Of a DNA stretch of 64,000 nucleotides, positions 46,457-58,287 are shown one piece after another (position 1 is the stretch's first letter; each line of letters begins with the position of its first letter). The position numbers were made by a program, and so were the translations under genes. The notes under the pieces are model-generated. The model saw only the letters and a program-made list of their open reading frames with translations, ran no database searches and was not told where the DNA came from. The DNA comes from Ascochyta rabiei (taxonomy: Eukaryota; Ascomycota; Dothideomycetes; Pleosporales; Didymellaceae), in contig NC_082413.1 of NCBI RefSeq assembly GCF_004011695.2, forward strand, positions 558,001-622,000, given 5' to 3'.

Positions 46457-47283
46457 CTTGGAATGGATATTCTTTGACTCGATCGAAGGAAAGAACCGGT
46501 CTCTCGTTTCCTTCTTATAGCCTCACGATTTCCTGTCGAAGTCTTGTTGGCTGTATCGAGGACCAATTCTCTGGTACGCGTGATAGACCGATCGTCAACC
46601 CTGTGTTTGGCGGCGGTCCTATCGTAGCCGAGATAGGCAACAATTCATGTTTTGGGCTATGTCTGCATTCGACAGGTGACAAGAGATCTGCAATAGAGCT
46701 AGGCTTGGTATTGCTTGGCTCTTGCCAGTAAGAGCTTGTCTTGATTAAGCAGGCGGTCATTGTGAAACCAAATGCTGCAGGTGCCAACCAAAACCGATAG
46801 GAGCACCCGGAGCTGCCTGTTTGGGCCGGACGGTCAAGCAATAATGCTTGCTTATCCTGTCAACGTGCAGATAGAAAAAGACTACGCAAATGCACGGTAA
46901 AGGTTCATCGTTCTAGGGAAATCAAACTGGTATTGGCACCTGAGCGCAGAATAGGAGATCAGTGTCCCGGTCGTCTTATGTCACTAAAGAGTTGAAAAGC
47001 TCAGGTGTCTGTCTGTATTTCTTGGTTCTAAAATTGTGGTCATGCATACAGTTCTCTTCTTCCTCTTCTTTGGGTTCTCGTATATTCGTGAAATGGTAGG
47101 CTCAGGACCAGCGTTGAGCCAGCCTCACGGCAAAATGACGGCGAAAGACCAAAAGCGGGGATGCAAACTCGTGGAAGTAAATGAGAGACGTCGAGAGTGT
47201 ACCAGGTATGTGCATGAAACGAATGTGGTGCGCTAAGCAAATTGAGATCGGAATGCCGCTCGTTCGTGACAAATCAAGACCGA
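46457..47283. other. Intergenic, aminopeptidase promoter
   Basis: 827 bp between the aminopeptidase start and the tyrosinase stop, both minus strand. It should contain the aminopeptidase promoter and the tyrosinase 3' end. No domain-bearing frame. Confidence 0.55.
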
Positions 47284-49583
47284 TCATTGACCAGGCATGA
47301 AAGTTGCGTACTCAATGATGACCGAAGTCATGAATTTGGTTCGAGTGCCAACTTTCACTGTAGAGAAAGAGGATTGCTCTACAGTTGCAGGTGCGGCCGT
47401 AATCGAAGGCTCAGCATCTGCTACTGACGTGGGAACTGCGCCGACAGTGATATACTGCGTGACTGTCTCTTGCACAATCCTGGTTCCGCCTCCACCATCG
47501 ACTTGCCCAGCAGCAGACTCTGTTGCGTTGTTCCACACCCATTCGCCAGATGACGCGTCAAAATGTCCGGCGGCATCGGCAGTAGGAGTAGTTGAGTTGG
47601 TACCACCGGGACCAGAGCCGTTGTAGACAGGCGGGTTGCCCTCGATATCGCGATTGTACTCGACGTCGCCATCCCAGGCGGGAACTTCGTCGTCCGATTC
47701 TGGGATTGAGACTGGAACACTGAAGACGGTGACGTTGAGGCCGGCAGGTGGGTTATTGCGGGGAATTTCACTGTAGTCCAAGGCTTGAATGCGCCAGCTA
47801 AAGTTCGCTTTCAAGTAGGCTGCAACGGCATCCTTTTCCAAGCTCTTCAGTTCTCCTGATTGGTGCTTTTGTGCCAACCTCTCGGTCAGCACGATGTTAC
47901 CCGTAACAATTACGTCCGAATTCATGCGAGGAGAAGACATCGAGGCGAGTTGACCGATGTAGTTCGGGTCTGTGGGCCAATTTTTGGGATCCGCGTCTGG
48001 TTCGCCAAGGAATGCGCGAACAGAGTACGAGATCTGAATGTCCGTGGGCATATTGACCTCGCACAGCCAATCTGTCGCCTTCTTGGTGCTGTTCATTGTG
48101 CTGTTGTTACCAACACTGCTGCCAGGCGCCGGAGGTGTCGTATTGGCACTACCTAAACCTTGAGTCGTCGGCTTGTAGAGCTTGTTGAGGGTCGAAGTGA
48201 GGGTCTGGTTGGTAGGATTGGTCATCAACTCGGGGTAGGTGTAACCGAAAGACGTCCAGTTACGAGAGGTCGTTGATGTCCACATATCACCAAGAGCGTT
48301 CATGTGGAACGGGGCGAGTGGCGACGCAGGACCCTCGACGGCACCTTTAGCAACCGTAAAAGTACCCTTAGCCTGTGCTGCATCCTCAACCCAGGTGTCT
48401 GGATATCTATGTCTGGTAGGTGTCAGTCGCGTCCCAAGTATTCTGCGATGTGGAAAACTCACTGGTACAAAGCAAAAATTCGATCCATGTTTGCATGGTG
48501 AAACCAGAAGACAGGATCGAAGGCAGATACCTCAACAATGCCCATGTGGCCAAGTCCAAAACTATTGTGGAGGCCGTCGTGGAGAGTTTCAAAGTTGCCA
48601 ATTGTGCCACCATTAGCCTTGTTGCTGACTTGATTGAAAGGCTGGTACATCGTGAGCAGTTTGTAAAGCATGTCACGGTTGTTCGGTTGCTGTTTACTGA
48701 TGCGTTCATTTGCCGCATCGTTACGGCTGGTAGCATTGAGAGCGAACCCATCGACTGGGAAGCGAATCGTGTGATTCCAGTTTTTGAATTGAAATTCGCT
48801 CTGTAACGACGTTAGTGTACAGTCTCCTCCAAGTCAGCGAGATAATACACGTACCAATGGTGTAAAATCGTCATACTTCAGAGGGTGAAAATCGTAACGG
48901 TACAATGGATTGGCAATATTACCTGTCGTACCGTTGGGATATGTTACCGTAGCTGTCGGACGACGGAGACTGGCCGGCATGCATCCTTCATCACTATTCG
49001 GTGGGTCCATTGCCCAGTCCCAGTATGGCAGACGCACTTTATCAGCTATCGCCATAGCCTTGGCTCGAGGCTCACCTGCTGGGTACTCCTTTGCAATTTC
49101 CACAGCGCGATCATGGAGCACTTGCTCAAAGAGGGCAAGGTAAGGTCTATGCCATGGACCGAACATGTTGCTCACGTGAGGGCAGTAGCCCATCATCTCC
49201 TGGCCTTCCTGGCCCGTCACACCGTCCCACTGCCCGAATGGAACTCCGTGTATCCCTGGTTATGTCAGTCTTGATAGGTAACGAAGGGATCTAATCATAC
49301 CTGCGACCTTGTAGTAAGACACCTTCTCACCCTGGTCCATAGCTTGAAATCGAGCGAAAGCTTGCAAAAAGAGGTTCCACATATCAGTGTCTTTTTCGAG
49401 CTCGCGCAACTCTTGTCTCGGGTGCACTCCAGTTCCTTGTACTCCAACAACACTGAAGTAGCTGTCATCTGCCTTAGCAACTCTGCAAGACGGGCCATCG
49501 GTGGAGTTGGCCGCAGCTTGCGTGCTCGCCAGTAAAGAGAGAAAAACTGTGAAGATTGAAACAGAAGAAACGAAGGACTTCAT
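47284..49583 (-). CDS. Secreted tyrosinase (type-3 copper oxidase)
   Basis: Copper enzyme that hydroxylates monophenols and oxidises diphenols to quinones, feeding melanin or phenolic polymerisation. Exons: 49583-49301, 49255-48855, 48800-48463 and 48406-47284, 714 aa. The signal peptide ends after about residue 23 (FLSLLASTQA). CuA histidines: HGVPFGQW, then CPHVSNMFGPWHRPYLALFE, with a Cys two residues before a His that could form the thioether bridge. CuB: HDGLHNSF followed by FDPVFWFHHANMDR. The DWA/YWDW segment (LPYWDWAMDPP) is typical. After the catalytic core (about 430) there is a beta-rich C-terminal domain of the kind that shields the active site in the proenzyme, then an Asn/Thr/Gly-rich stretch and a hydrophobic-basic end. 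Several NxT/NxS sites suggest glycosylation. Confidence 0.93.
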
Positions 49584-50638
49584 CGCGGTCAGTCGGTAAA
49601 GAATGAAAATGATCGATCGAGATCAAAAAGAAGCAAATGTGCGACAAAGGCGCAGAGAAAGAATGTGTGTCACCTGGACTGAATGAAAGACTGGGTAAAC
49701 CGGGACTGCGATGCAGCTGATGAGAGCGCAGAGCAAAAGGGCATATAAACAACCAACGAGATGAAGAGGATCCGCTGTCATACACTGCCCCGCTACCTAC
49801 GTCTGACGTATCGGGCTGTGCCGTTGACACTTCATGCAGAGACAATCTAGAGGGCTAGTACAGTAGGCTGCCAAAACTATCACCGGGGTCTTTGCAAATG
49901 TGTTGGTACTCGAAACATGTTTAGTTTCCTTCGCATAAACCTCCTCCAGGTGGAGCAGGCGTGAGGACCAATGAGGAATCGCGTTTCAAGGTCTATATCG
50001 TTGGTCCCCCGTCTGGTCTCTTCAGGCAAGCTTCGATACGCGTGATCAAGAGACAAGAGCTGATGTGGAAATACCGCTCATCGTTGTGGAAATAAGAACG
50101 TTGGTTTGTCCCGGTGGTCTTCAAGAGCCTCTTGTTGACGGCTCAGTTGTCTCCAAGGCATACTGACGACTTTCTCGCTCTTCAGCACTCATCAGCTATC
50201 ATCATCAAGACAACCCTTACAAGATTGTTCACAGCCACAGTCGTGACACTTAATAGAGCGTGGCCACCTGGGTAGACGTGTGCATGAAATGAAATATAAG
50301 GAGTGTAGCACGTGCCACTTCCTGTTGGTGCGACGACACCAAGCGACTGCAGTCGTCCCAAACAGATTGACGAGCCACTGCCATTTCCGACAAATTCGAA
50401 ATCGGATCAATCGGATCCTACAAGAAAGGTCCACAGCTCTCTGTTGATGAGCTGTGATGCGTGGCATCCGATGCGCATTTGCTAATGCCGTTGTTGAAGT
50501 CGTTGCAGGTCTGAGCAGGGTTCAGGGATAAAACACCTCACCGCTGATGATGCAGTGTTCTGCAAAACGTCATACTAATTATGGGTCGACCGGAAACAAA
50601 TCAGTAATTTTACACGTGATTCTTCGAGTTGGAAGCGA
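49584..50638. other. Intergenic, tyrosinase promoter
   Basis: About 1.05 kb between the tyrosinase start and the end of the OB-fold-like gene, both on the minus strand. It should contain the tyrosinase promoter. The frames inside are short and have no domain. Confidence 0.55.
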
Positions 50639-51802
50639 CTATGAACTTGCTTCCATCGTATCGGGTGGTAAAGCTTCATCTTGTGCAGAACCTGTGAACG
50701 ATCGCTTTGTCGCATTGCCAGCGGTCGAAAGAACGCCTTTTCGCTTTCTGTTCTTGTCTGTATCTCCAGCAATGTGTGATCTGGCCCATCTCTTGACTCT
50801 CATGAATGTCTCAACCACTGATGGGGGCAGCCCACTAACTTGCGCAACGGACAATCCGCTGCTCTTCATCAGGACGTCTACTGACGTTCTGGCTCTGGCA
50901 ATTGCGGTATTCAATGATTGGCCATATACGATATCGCGAAAAGAGGTCAACGCTATGTTGCGTAGAAGGATGATGTTGCCGACTTGGAGACGCTCCAAGG
51001 TGTGTAAAAGCTGAACTTGCGCATGGTTCTGTTCGTTGTTCGACTCTCGAGGCGGACGTAGCCAGAATGTCACCTTGAAGTTTGGGTATGTGTCGTCTCC
51101 GACAGTGACCTCCCATAGGTCCATCTTGTATCCTCCTTTGCGTACGAACACTTCTCGTCGCTCAGGTGTAGTCGTGAGAGCACAGAGAAGGTTTGGCGTT
51201 GGAGTCTGAGGGTAGATGGAGCGCAGATGTTGCGCACTAGGTAACGAGCCAAGGGCAGTCACAGCCATTGCAGACGGTACTTGCAATATGAGTACATGGC
51301 TATCGACTGGTGAGGGACTGCTAAGCCCTGACGAGGTGGTGCCAAACGAAGTCGTTAAGAACGATGAAGAGGTTACAGTGGTATCTGCAGCCACGTCTTG
51401 TACGACCTGTGAAGATAATAACGTATCGTGAAAGATTAGGGAGTGCTCAAGGTATTCATCAGCTGCAGAGGCTTGCTCATCGAGGGTAAGAGTAGTGTCG
51501 AGGTTAGTCGTACCATGCTCGGACAGTCCCGACGAGCCCTCCAAGGTTGCTATTGCAAAGGAGTGGTTAGTGTCGATACCCTGCAGTCCTGTTCCTGGAA
51601 GATGTGGTTGCGACCATCCGGTACGAAGGCGAGCGCTCTTGGGGCCGACTTCTCGCCACTTCAGAGCAGCTTGGTCCTCGGTCGATTGACAATGCCATGC
51701 TTTCACATCGAAGCCGCTGCATTCGACAACTGCGATGAGGCTGCTGTCACTAAAGTCAAGACGCTCGCGAAGAGGTGCGCCAGTCAACAGCTTGAGTCTC
51801 AT
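50639..51802 (-). CDS. Hypothetical protein with probable OB-fold (nucleic-acid binding)
   Basis: A single frame of 387 aa from an ATG; no named family recognised. Residues 1-60 form a first small domain (LLTGAPLRERLDFSDSSLIAVVEC). The middle (about 80-190) is Ser/Thr-rich and disordered. Residues about 200-310 resemble an OB-fold: alternating strands KMDLWEVTVGDD, KVTFWLRPP, then LERLQVGNIILLRNIALTSF and VYGQSL, the pattern of RPA-like DNA-binding domains. The C-terminal 70 residues carry a basic nuclear-localisation-like cluster (KNRKRKGV). A role in ssDNA or telomere binding would fit, but this is inference. It is divergent from the Fe-S protein gene. Confidence 0.7.
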   Translation of the reverse strand: MRLKLLTGAPLRERLDFSDSSLIAVVECSGFDVKAWHCQSTEDQAALKWREVGPKSARLRTGWSQPHLPGTGLQGIDTNHSFAIATLEGSSGLSEHGTTNLDTTLTLDEQASAADEYLEHSLIFHDTLLSSQVVQDVAADTTVTSSSFLTTSFGTTSSGLSSPSPVDSHVLILQVPSAMAVTALGSLPSAQHLRSIYPQTPTPNLLCALTTTPERREVFVRKGGYKMDLWEVTVGDDTYPNFKVTFWLRPPRESNNEQNHAQVQLLHTLERLQVGNIILLRNIALTSFRDIVYGQSLNTAIARARTSVDVLMKSSGLSVAQVSGLPPSVVETFMRVKRWARSHIAGDTDKNRKRKGVLSTAGNATKRSFTGSAQDEALPPDTMEASS

Positions 51803-52260
51803 TGGCTAAGCGTCAAACGTCGACAGGCTGCTAATTGACGTATTTCTTCGCGAGAGAGTCGTATGGTATGTCTGCTTGTGAAGCAAGATATGATTCAGGG
51901 GCGACAAGGTGCCGCTGCTGCGCATAAGCCAACCAGCCGTGTCAAAAGGAGAGATAAAGTAAAGTGAAGCAACTCGGCGATGAGGTCGGAGAAGACACAA
52001 GGTCCGAACACCGCCGCGATTTCCCTCTGCACGAGCCTCCTGCCATTCAGGAAGGAAAGCAGCATGCGAATATGTAAGAGCGGGAATGCTGACGGTCGTG
52101 ACTTGATCTGCTCTGCAGAGCGATCTCTGGAAAAGTTACTCGCTTTGTCACTTTGAGTTGACGGAACGAAAAAAGCTTATTCGTTATCGCGCCTGCATTC
52201 CGCGGTAACTCTTGGCGCGATCTAATCTGATTTATAAAGTCTACAGCCTAAACGTAAACG
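51803..52260. promoter_or_regulatory. Bidirectional promoter region
   Basis: 458 bp between the divergent OB-fold-like (minus) and Apd1/Aim32-type (plus) genes. No specific factor site is identified. Confidence 0.5.
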
Positions 52261-53540
52261 ATGGCGTCGCTGAAGCCGATCCACAAGCCTCTGAACGCAT
52301 ACAGGATGACTGCGACACTCAAGAACTTCGCCTACAAGCTATCCTCGACGTTGTCGTCTTCTCAGGTGCCGACATTGAAGAAAGATGGCGAGTTCTCAAA
52401 AGCTCGAAAGACGGAGGATCTATTCCCCACCACCGACCCCGCGATAGACGGCGACGACTGTCTGCAGGACTGCGCAACTTGCACGATCAAGTACCCGCGC
52501 AAATTCGACATCGATGAGACAGAAGAGCTGTACGGGCATGTGAAAGGATGGCAGACGCATTTGATCGTTGCGACCGGGAAGACGGATTGGGTGCGAGATG
52601 TTGCGGATGAGAAGGGAAGCATCATGGAGGCGGTCGACAGAGGGGATGTGAAGCCTAGCAACGGGGTGCGTAACGAATCGCAGATGCGGCGTACCCAATA
52701 TCTCACAGGGCTAATAACCAATAGAAACTCATGCTGTCCGCATCTGACATGCCTATTCCTGATCACTCAGACACCAGCTCGATGGTTTTGCTGCTGCCAT
52801 CATGGCAGTTTATCGAGAACGTCACACCCGCGAATGTCCCCGACCTTATCACTGGCTACGTAAATCGAAGTTCAACGAATGACTCGCCTCTACACCACAA
52901 ACCTATTACATCGTCACAGTCATCGTCGGCGCCGCCAGCGGGGTCGTCAACAGATTCGGCTTCAATAGCTGCAGGCGACGCAATACCACCTGCGATATCG
53001 ACGAATTTGAATCTGAAAGCGCGGCCGTGTCCACACAAATACCTCATCCTTCTGTGTAGTCAAAAAACTCGTGATGCACGCTGCGGTCAGTCGGCACCGC
53101 TTCTGCGTCGCGAATTCGAGCGACATCTACGGCCGTTGGGGCTCTACCGCGATCTGCACGATGAGCGACCTGGTGGGGTAGGGATATACTTCATCAGCCA
53201 TGTTGGTGGCCACAAATTCTCAGCGAACGTCATGGTGTACCGACACTCATCGACTGTAGAGCACCCGAACGAGGCCAACGGCCACGCCAATGGGGTTCAG
53301 GAGGCGCTGGAAGAGCTGAAGATCGAGTCAGACAAGGACCACGAAGTTGTTCTAGATGCGGACAAAGAGCAACAGGCCGAGAGCGATGGCGAGGCTGCTC
53401 AATGTATATGGCTAGCACGCGTTCGACCGGAGGACTGTGAGAACATTATCAGATATACCTTACTTCAAGGTAAGGTTGTCAAGCCTGAACGGCAGTTGAG
53501 AGGAGGGTTCGATCGATCCAAACAGCTAGCGAGTTGGTGA
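52261..53540 (+). CDS. Apd1/Aim32-type thioredoxin-like [2Fe-2S] protein
   Basis: Thioredoxin-like ferredoxin of the sucrase/ferredoxin-like family; yeast Aim32 acts in mitochondria and Apd1 in the cytosol, both redox-linked. Two exons, 52261-52665 and 52725-53540 (59-nt intron), 406 aa. An N-terminal CxxxCxxC segment (DCLQDCATC) is near residues 68-75. The cluster ligands match Apd1: C-x8-C at 246-255 (LCSQKTRDARCG) and H-x3-H at 294-298 (SHVGGHKFSAN). Between the two halves is a Ser/Pro-rich linker (about 185-225), and near the C-terminus an acidic insert (ESDKDHEVVLDADKE). The sequence ends with a Trp (LASW). The N-terminus MASLKPIHKPLNAYRM is mildly basic and could be a mitochondrial leader; an alternative ATG lies 15 codons on. 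Confidence 0.87.
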
Positions 53541-54301
53541 TCTTCACCTGCATTTGTACGGTCACCGCATCTGCCGAAACAGGCCCAGGCATCAAACCCC
53601 GATTTTTCGGTTCACTCTGCATATGTGAGCTTCCACCCAGCTTGAACTTGCAAATATAAAATCTGTGATACGGTGCTGAACGTCCTTGTTAGGTCTAAGC
53701 CTCGACTGTATAGCCATCGGATTCGGAGATGATCAGTGACTTACAGAACATATATATCTGTTGTTGTATTCGCCGCATGAACCCTTGTGTGCCTTGTGTC
53801 GCTGATACAGCGCAATCCTTTTGTTACAACATTTCGACGATTCTACCATTGACCAGATACCTGTGGTTCTCGCCGTCTCGTAACTCAGAACGGAATCGGC
53901 TGCCAAATTTGATCAATGTAGATCTTTCTCCAAGGTAGCTGGTAGAGCTATGGGGCTCAAGACGTCTGTGTTATATGCTGCACCTACGAAGTTCCGAGAT
54001 TTCGTATTCAATGAGCGTCGGCTGCCGGCCTTTTCCTCGGGGCTGCAGACACCATCATTCACGCATGTATTGCGTACGAAAAGCGAGCGGTGGTTCTTCA
54101 ATTGTATCTTCTTTTTTTTTTAAGTCGTGGGTATCATCTAGGTAATGAATCGTATCTGATGCTTCTGCATCGCCTCATATAGGGCTTCCGTCCGCTTTTG
54201 TTAGTCGTTTTGCGGCTCCAGTGCCTGCATCTTGAATACCATCATCGATTCTGTCGCGGTTTCATCCTCCTCAAACCCTCCCCTTCCTTCCGTGTACACG
54301 C
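53541..54301. other. Intergenic between convergent genes
   Basis: 761 bp between the 3' ends of the Fe-S protein gene and the eL6 gene. A T run (T12, near 54111-54122) and A/T-rich patches are present, compatible with 3' untranslated sequence. No gene seen. Confidence 0.55.
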
Positions 54302-54967
54302 TTAGAAGACCATCTCGTGGGGGTGCTGGCCGCTCCTTAAGCTGAAGCTGGCGCCCAAGTACGCCTCCAGATCCGGCTGCTGCTTGATTGTCGCAATCAG
54401 CGCCTTATCAACCTTCTTCTGGTCCTCAATGCGCTGGGGGTCGGTGTCCTTCTTCTGAGGTGTGGTTTCGCCCTGCTCGAAGAAAGCATCCTCTCCCTTG
54501 CCCTCCTTCTTCTCACGCGCCCAGTACTCGTCCTTGCTCACACGGTCCAGGACTTCGGTGTCGAGGTTCGAGACGTCTACGGATGCGCCAGTCGCGATTA
54601 CGTAGCGGTGATTGACGCGGCGCAGGGGAACGCCGTTGGACTTGAAGGGCCCAGTGATCAGGAGAACGCCCTGGTCGAGCTGGCGCAGAAGAACAACGCG
54701 CTTTCCGGAGAAGCGACCGGAAAGGAGGATCAGGATGGTACCAGGCTTGAGCGACTCGCGGTATTTGGTGGGGTGGGCAGTCTTGCGCGCCTGTTGCTGT
54801 ATGAGCATGTGATTCGGCTATATCGCAGCTTCGCGGTTTCGCTGTAGATTCTCGAGAAGATGCCGCATGTCACCTTTCAAAATTTGGACACTGACCTTCT
54901 TCATCTGCGCCTCCTCCTCCGCAGGGTAGTAGCGCGAGGCCTTCTGTTCGCCGGCAGCAGTAGACAT
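54302..54967 (-). CDS. RPL6: 60S ribosomal protein eL6 (L6)
   Basis: Structural protein of the large cytosolic ribosomal subunit. Two exons, 54967-54896 and 54790-54302; 186 aa. Exon 1 encodes MSTAAGEQKASRYYPAEEEA plus QMKK. The 105-nt intron (GTCAGT...CAG) is longer than most here, as is common in fungal ribosomal protein genes. The core is diagnostic: SLKPGTILILLSGRFSGKRVVLLRQLDQGVLLITGPFK, then NGVPLRRVNHRYVIATG. The C-terminus ends in LGASFSLRSGQHPHEMVF. A second acceptor 6 nt upstream would add two glutamines, so the exact junction is open. Confidence 0.93.
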
Positions 54968-55539
54968 TGTGATTTGGTGGATTCTAGATTTCGATTAGAA
55001 CTTCACGAACCACAAAGAAGCTTGGTAGTACATTATTACGCACACAATATCGGTTTGTTGTTGTTGTTGTTGGTGTTGCCGTCGTGGATAATGCTGTGTG
55101 CAATTCGCTTGTCCGTGATATCGCTTGCATTGGCCAATGGGACGATAGGCGGACCACACGACGTCATCTCTGGACGCTTCACTACTCTTTCGCGTGAGGA
55201 CAATGCAAATGGCACGTTTGTCAGTCACAAGCGAAAGTCTCATCATATTTTGGGGGAGCTTATCCTTCGTAGTAAAACATGGATCATCTTTCCGTCCAAG
55301 TCATTCCTCAGCTGCCAAGGGCTCGGTGTACAGAGTAGTTGTTCGCACTCACGACGCCTGTGGTGGTCATGACCAACAGTAGATGCTATTTCTTCTAAGG
55401 AATTGAAGACTGTACGCATTAGCACGCGACTACCTCAAAACACAGTTTGTCGGACACGAGACATGCCAGACTGCTGCCCTGCTCATCTTCTGTCTCTATA
55501 CCACCTACGACGTCTCAAGCGACCTAGAAGATACCTCAT
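54968..55539. other. Intergenic, eL6 promoter side
   Basis: Upstream region of the eL6 gene (minus), running into the oxygenase pseudogene (plus). It contains a (TTG)n repeat at 55054-55072. I see no gene. Confidence 0.5.
55054..55072. repeat. (TTG)n short microsatellite
   Basis: About six TTG triplets inside the probable eL6 upstream region. Confidence 0.85.
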
Positions 55540-58287
55540 CCCTACGTATGCCCGCTACACTTATCTCTAGCGACATGGTTGATCTCTCCGGCTCCACTGA
55601 TAACGACACTTCCGTCAATGAATTGAACGAGCTCCCCATGTAGGACCAACTGCGTAGCATTGACAGTCAGCGCAGCGTAGACAGTACCAGGTCTATCAAC
55701 GAGCTCTTGGAGACTTTCACCGATGCTGCGATTGATAGTGGGACTAACAACAGGCAATACATAATTATTTTCACAATGCTATACGAACGTAGTAATTGAC
55801 GCCAAGCAGCAAGGGAGATTCGTGCAACTCCTTACCTTCCATTCGACAGGTTCGTAAACTCGCGACGTGAGCAGGGACAGCCAACTGAAAAGCCTCCACA
55901 ACGACCTCCATTGTCCTAAAATCTCACCTTTGAGGAGTCCATGCAAGACTGCCGCAGTCACCAGGTGGTGTTGTTTCCAATATTTCAGTAGAGGGGTATC
56001 GCGCAGCTGATGGAGCCCACGACAACATCCATTCTCCCCATATCGCTACAGCTGGCTCTTACTTGATGCTTTCAGTATCTCCGAGACACGTACCTTCCAG
56101 TTTGCCTGATCCAGAGGTCATTTTCGATACACTTCTTTCGAGGAGAGATGAACTTAAGGCGCATCCAACAAAGATCTCCAGTTTGCTATTCGCGCTGGCC
56201 AGTATCGTCGTTCACGATCTGTTCCATACAAGCGATGGGAAGAAAGGTGTTGCAGCCACATCGTTGTATCTGGATCTGTCGCCGCTGTACGGCTGTAGCC
56301 AAGAGGCGTAAGACAGCGTTCGCACTATGGTCGATGGAAAGCTGAAGACGGATACCTTTGCAGAAACTCGATTCGTCAATAAGCCTCCACATGTGAGTCA
56401 ACAATACACTACTATAACACTGTCTAGGGTTCTGCTCAGTCTCATCCCTGTCAATAATTTGCGGCGTTGCTGATATGTTTCTGCAGATTTCACAACGGCA
56501 TAGCGACGCAGCTTGCCATTTTTAACGAGAACGGTCGCTTCAGCCTACCTCCTCAAAAGTTTTTGTCTGATCTCTCTACGTACAGACAATCGCTTAGCCA
56601 ACGCGACAACGCCCTGTTTCGGACGGCACGGTTGATCACTTGCGGGTAATACGTTCGAATTGTATCAAACGGTTATGTTCGAACAATTTTAAATCTGCAG
56701 CGGGAAGACTCGGAGCGGAATCTGGACTCGATAATGGATCTCGAAAAGTCTTCTAGTCAGACGAACAGCGGACAGGCGAGTGGAAACCAGGTCAGCGTTG
56801 AATTGAACTTCATCTACAGATGGCACATCACGATCTCTGTCAAGGACGAACGATGGCTCAAGCGACACGTATCCAGACATCTCTCAGACGTGAGAGAGGA
56901 GGACCTGATGGTTCATAAGCTATATACTGATCTGGATCGTCGTGCCCTGCAACAGCCCTCAGAGCCAAGCCAACGACCCTGGAGCGGCTTACAGAGACAA
57001 CCCGGAGGGTCTCACAACGATGCCGGTCTCGCCAGAGTCTTGACTAAAGCGACCAGAGATACAGCTGCAAGCTGTGGCCCGCGACAGATACATGTCGCTT
57101 TGAAAGTGATTGAAATGATGGGTATACGGCAAGCTCGAGCCTGGGGTGTAGCGTCTCTGAACGAAGTAAGGCGTCATTTTGGGATGAAGGCGCACGAGTC
57201 ATTTTCTGATATCAATTCGGATCCTGATATCGCTGCAGACCTTAAAAACCTGTATAGTGACGTCTAGAATCTCGAGTTGTATCCTGGTGTGGTTGCCGAA
57301 GAGTCAAAATTTCCACTACTCCCAGGGCCAGGTTTATGTGCTGGATTTACCACCAGCAAAACAGTCCTCTCTGGCGCTTCGGCGCTGATACGTGGCAACC
57401 GCTTCCACTCCATCGACCACACGTCGTGTCACTTGACGTTGTTCTGATATAAAGAGTCTTTAAATGACACCTCAGACGCTGGTGGCGGTGTCATGTACAA
57501 GCTCTTGACGCGAGCGTTGCGTAAGTACTAATGATTTTTGTGACGCATAGGCTAATAAAATGCAGCTGGATAGTATCGTGGTGATTCGGTGTGCGTTTTG
57601 TATTCATTCACTATTCCATTTGAGACGCGGAGTGTCCAACATCGCAGAGAAGGCTCAGAGGAGGTCTTGAGTGAGCGCGGAAACGCATTTCTGCAGCGAC
57701 TTTTCGAGAATGGTAAAACAGTCGAAGAGGTTGTTGCTTTGGTTACGCTACTTGCTGTACAGGTTGTAGTACCAAGCGTTAATCTCCACTGGACAAGAAT
57801 TCAACACTTTTTCCGAATCACAGCTACGTGGACCTCCGAGGCTCTGCGCATACACGTGCTGGAAGCTTAACGTCTTGTGCCGCCGGCAGGACCCTGCCTT
57901 CGCGTGTCAGACACATATCCGAGCATCAGCGAATGGCGCCATGCTCGAACTATAAAAAAAAAAAAAGGTGACATATTGCTGCTCGACCTTGCTATAGCAG
58001 GCCGCGATGGCGAGAGGTTTCCGCACCCATGTAAAATGAAGTCAGACCGGCCACTCGATGATTACAAACAAATGCATCGAGAGCTCGTGAAGGATGCCGC
58101 TGTTGCTGGATGAGCGGAGCAGCTGCGAGTCTTCGGAAACGTGGATGGCTTAAGGCGGGCGCCAGGCGTCCAGGGAACGCTGAGGAGGATGCGCAAGAAC
58201 GGGGCAGTAAGGTATCTGAGTGAAGCTCAAGACGAATGGGTGCCGCTACCACCGAGTCTGAAGCTGCATTTCGACGCTTTACCCTGA
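55540..58287 (+). pseudogene. Decayed Ppo-type fatty-acid oxygenase (dioxygenase-P450 fusion)
   Basis: Remnant of a psi-factor-producing oxygenase (PpoA/PpoC family; heme peroxidase-like dioxygenase plus P450-like hydroperoxide isomerase) that makes oxylipin signals. Recognisable blocks in order: YRSADGAHDNI (about 56000), LPDPEVIFDTLL, ALASIVVHDLFHTS with the distal heme His, SLYLDLSPLYG, RFHNGIATQLA with the proximal His, NFIYRWH with the catalytic Tyr, EMMGIRQARAW, LYPGVVAEESK, RPLDDY and the tail LRRAPGVQG. It is broken: in-frame stops at 56309, 57265, 57868 and 58111 among others, plus damage around 57447-57590 and a poly-A run at 57954-57966. The P450 heme-Cys segment expected after RPLDDY is absent. 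The 5' limit is approximate. Not functional as it stands. Confidence 0.85.
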
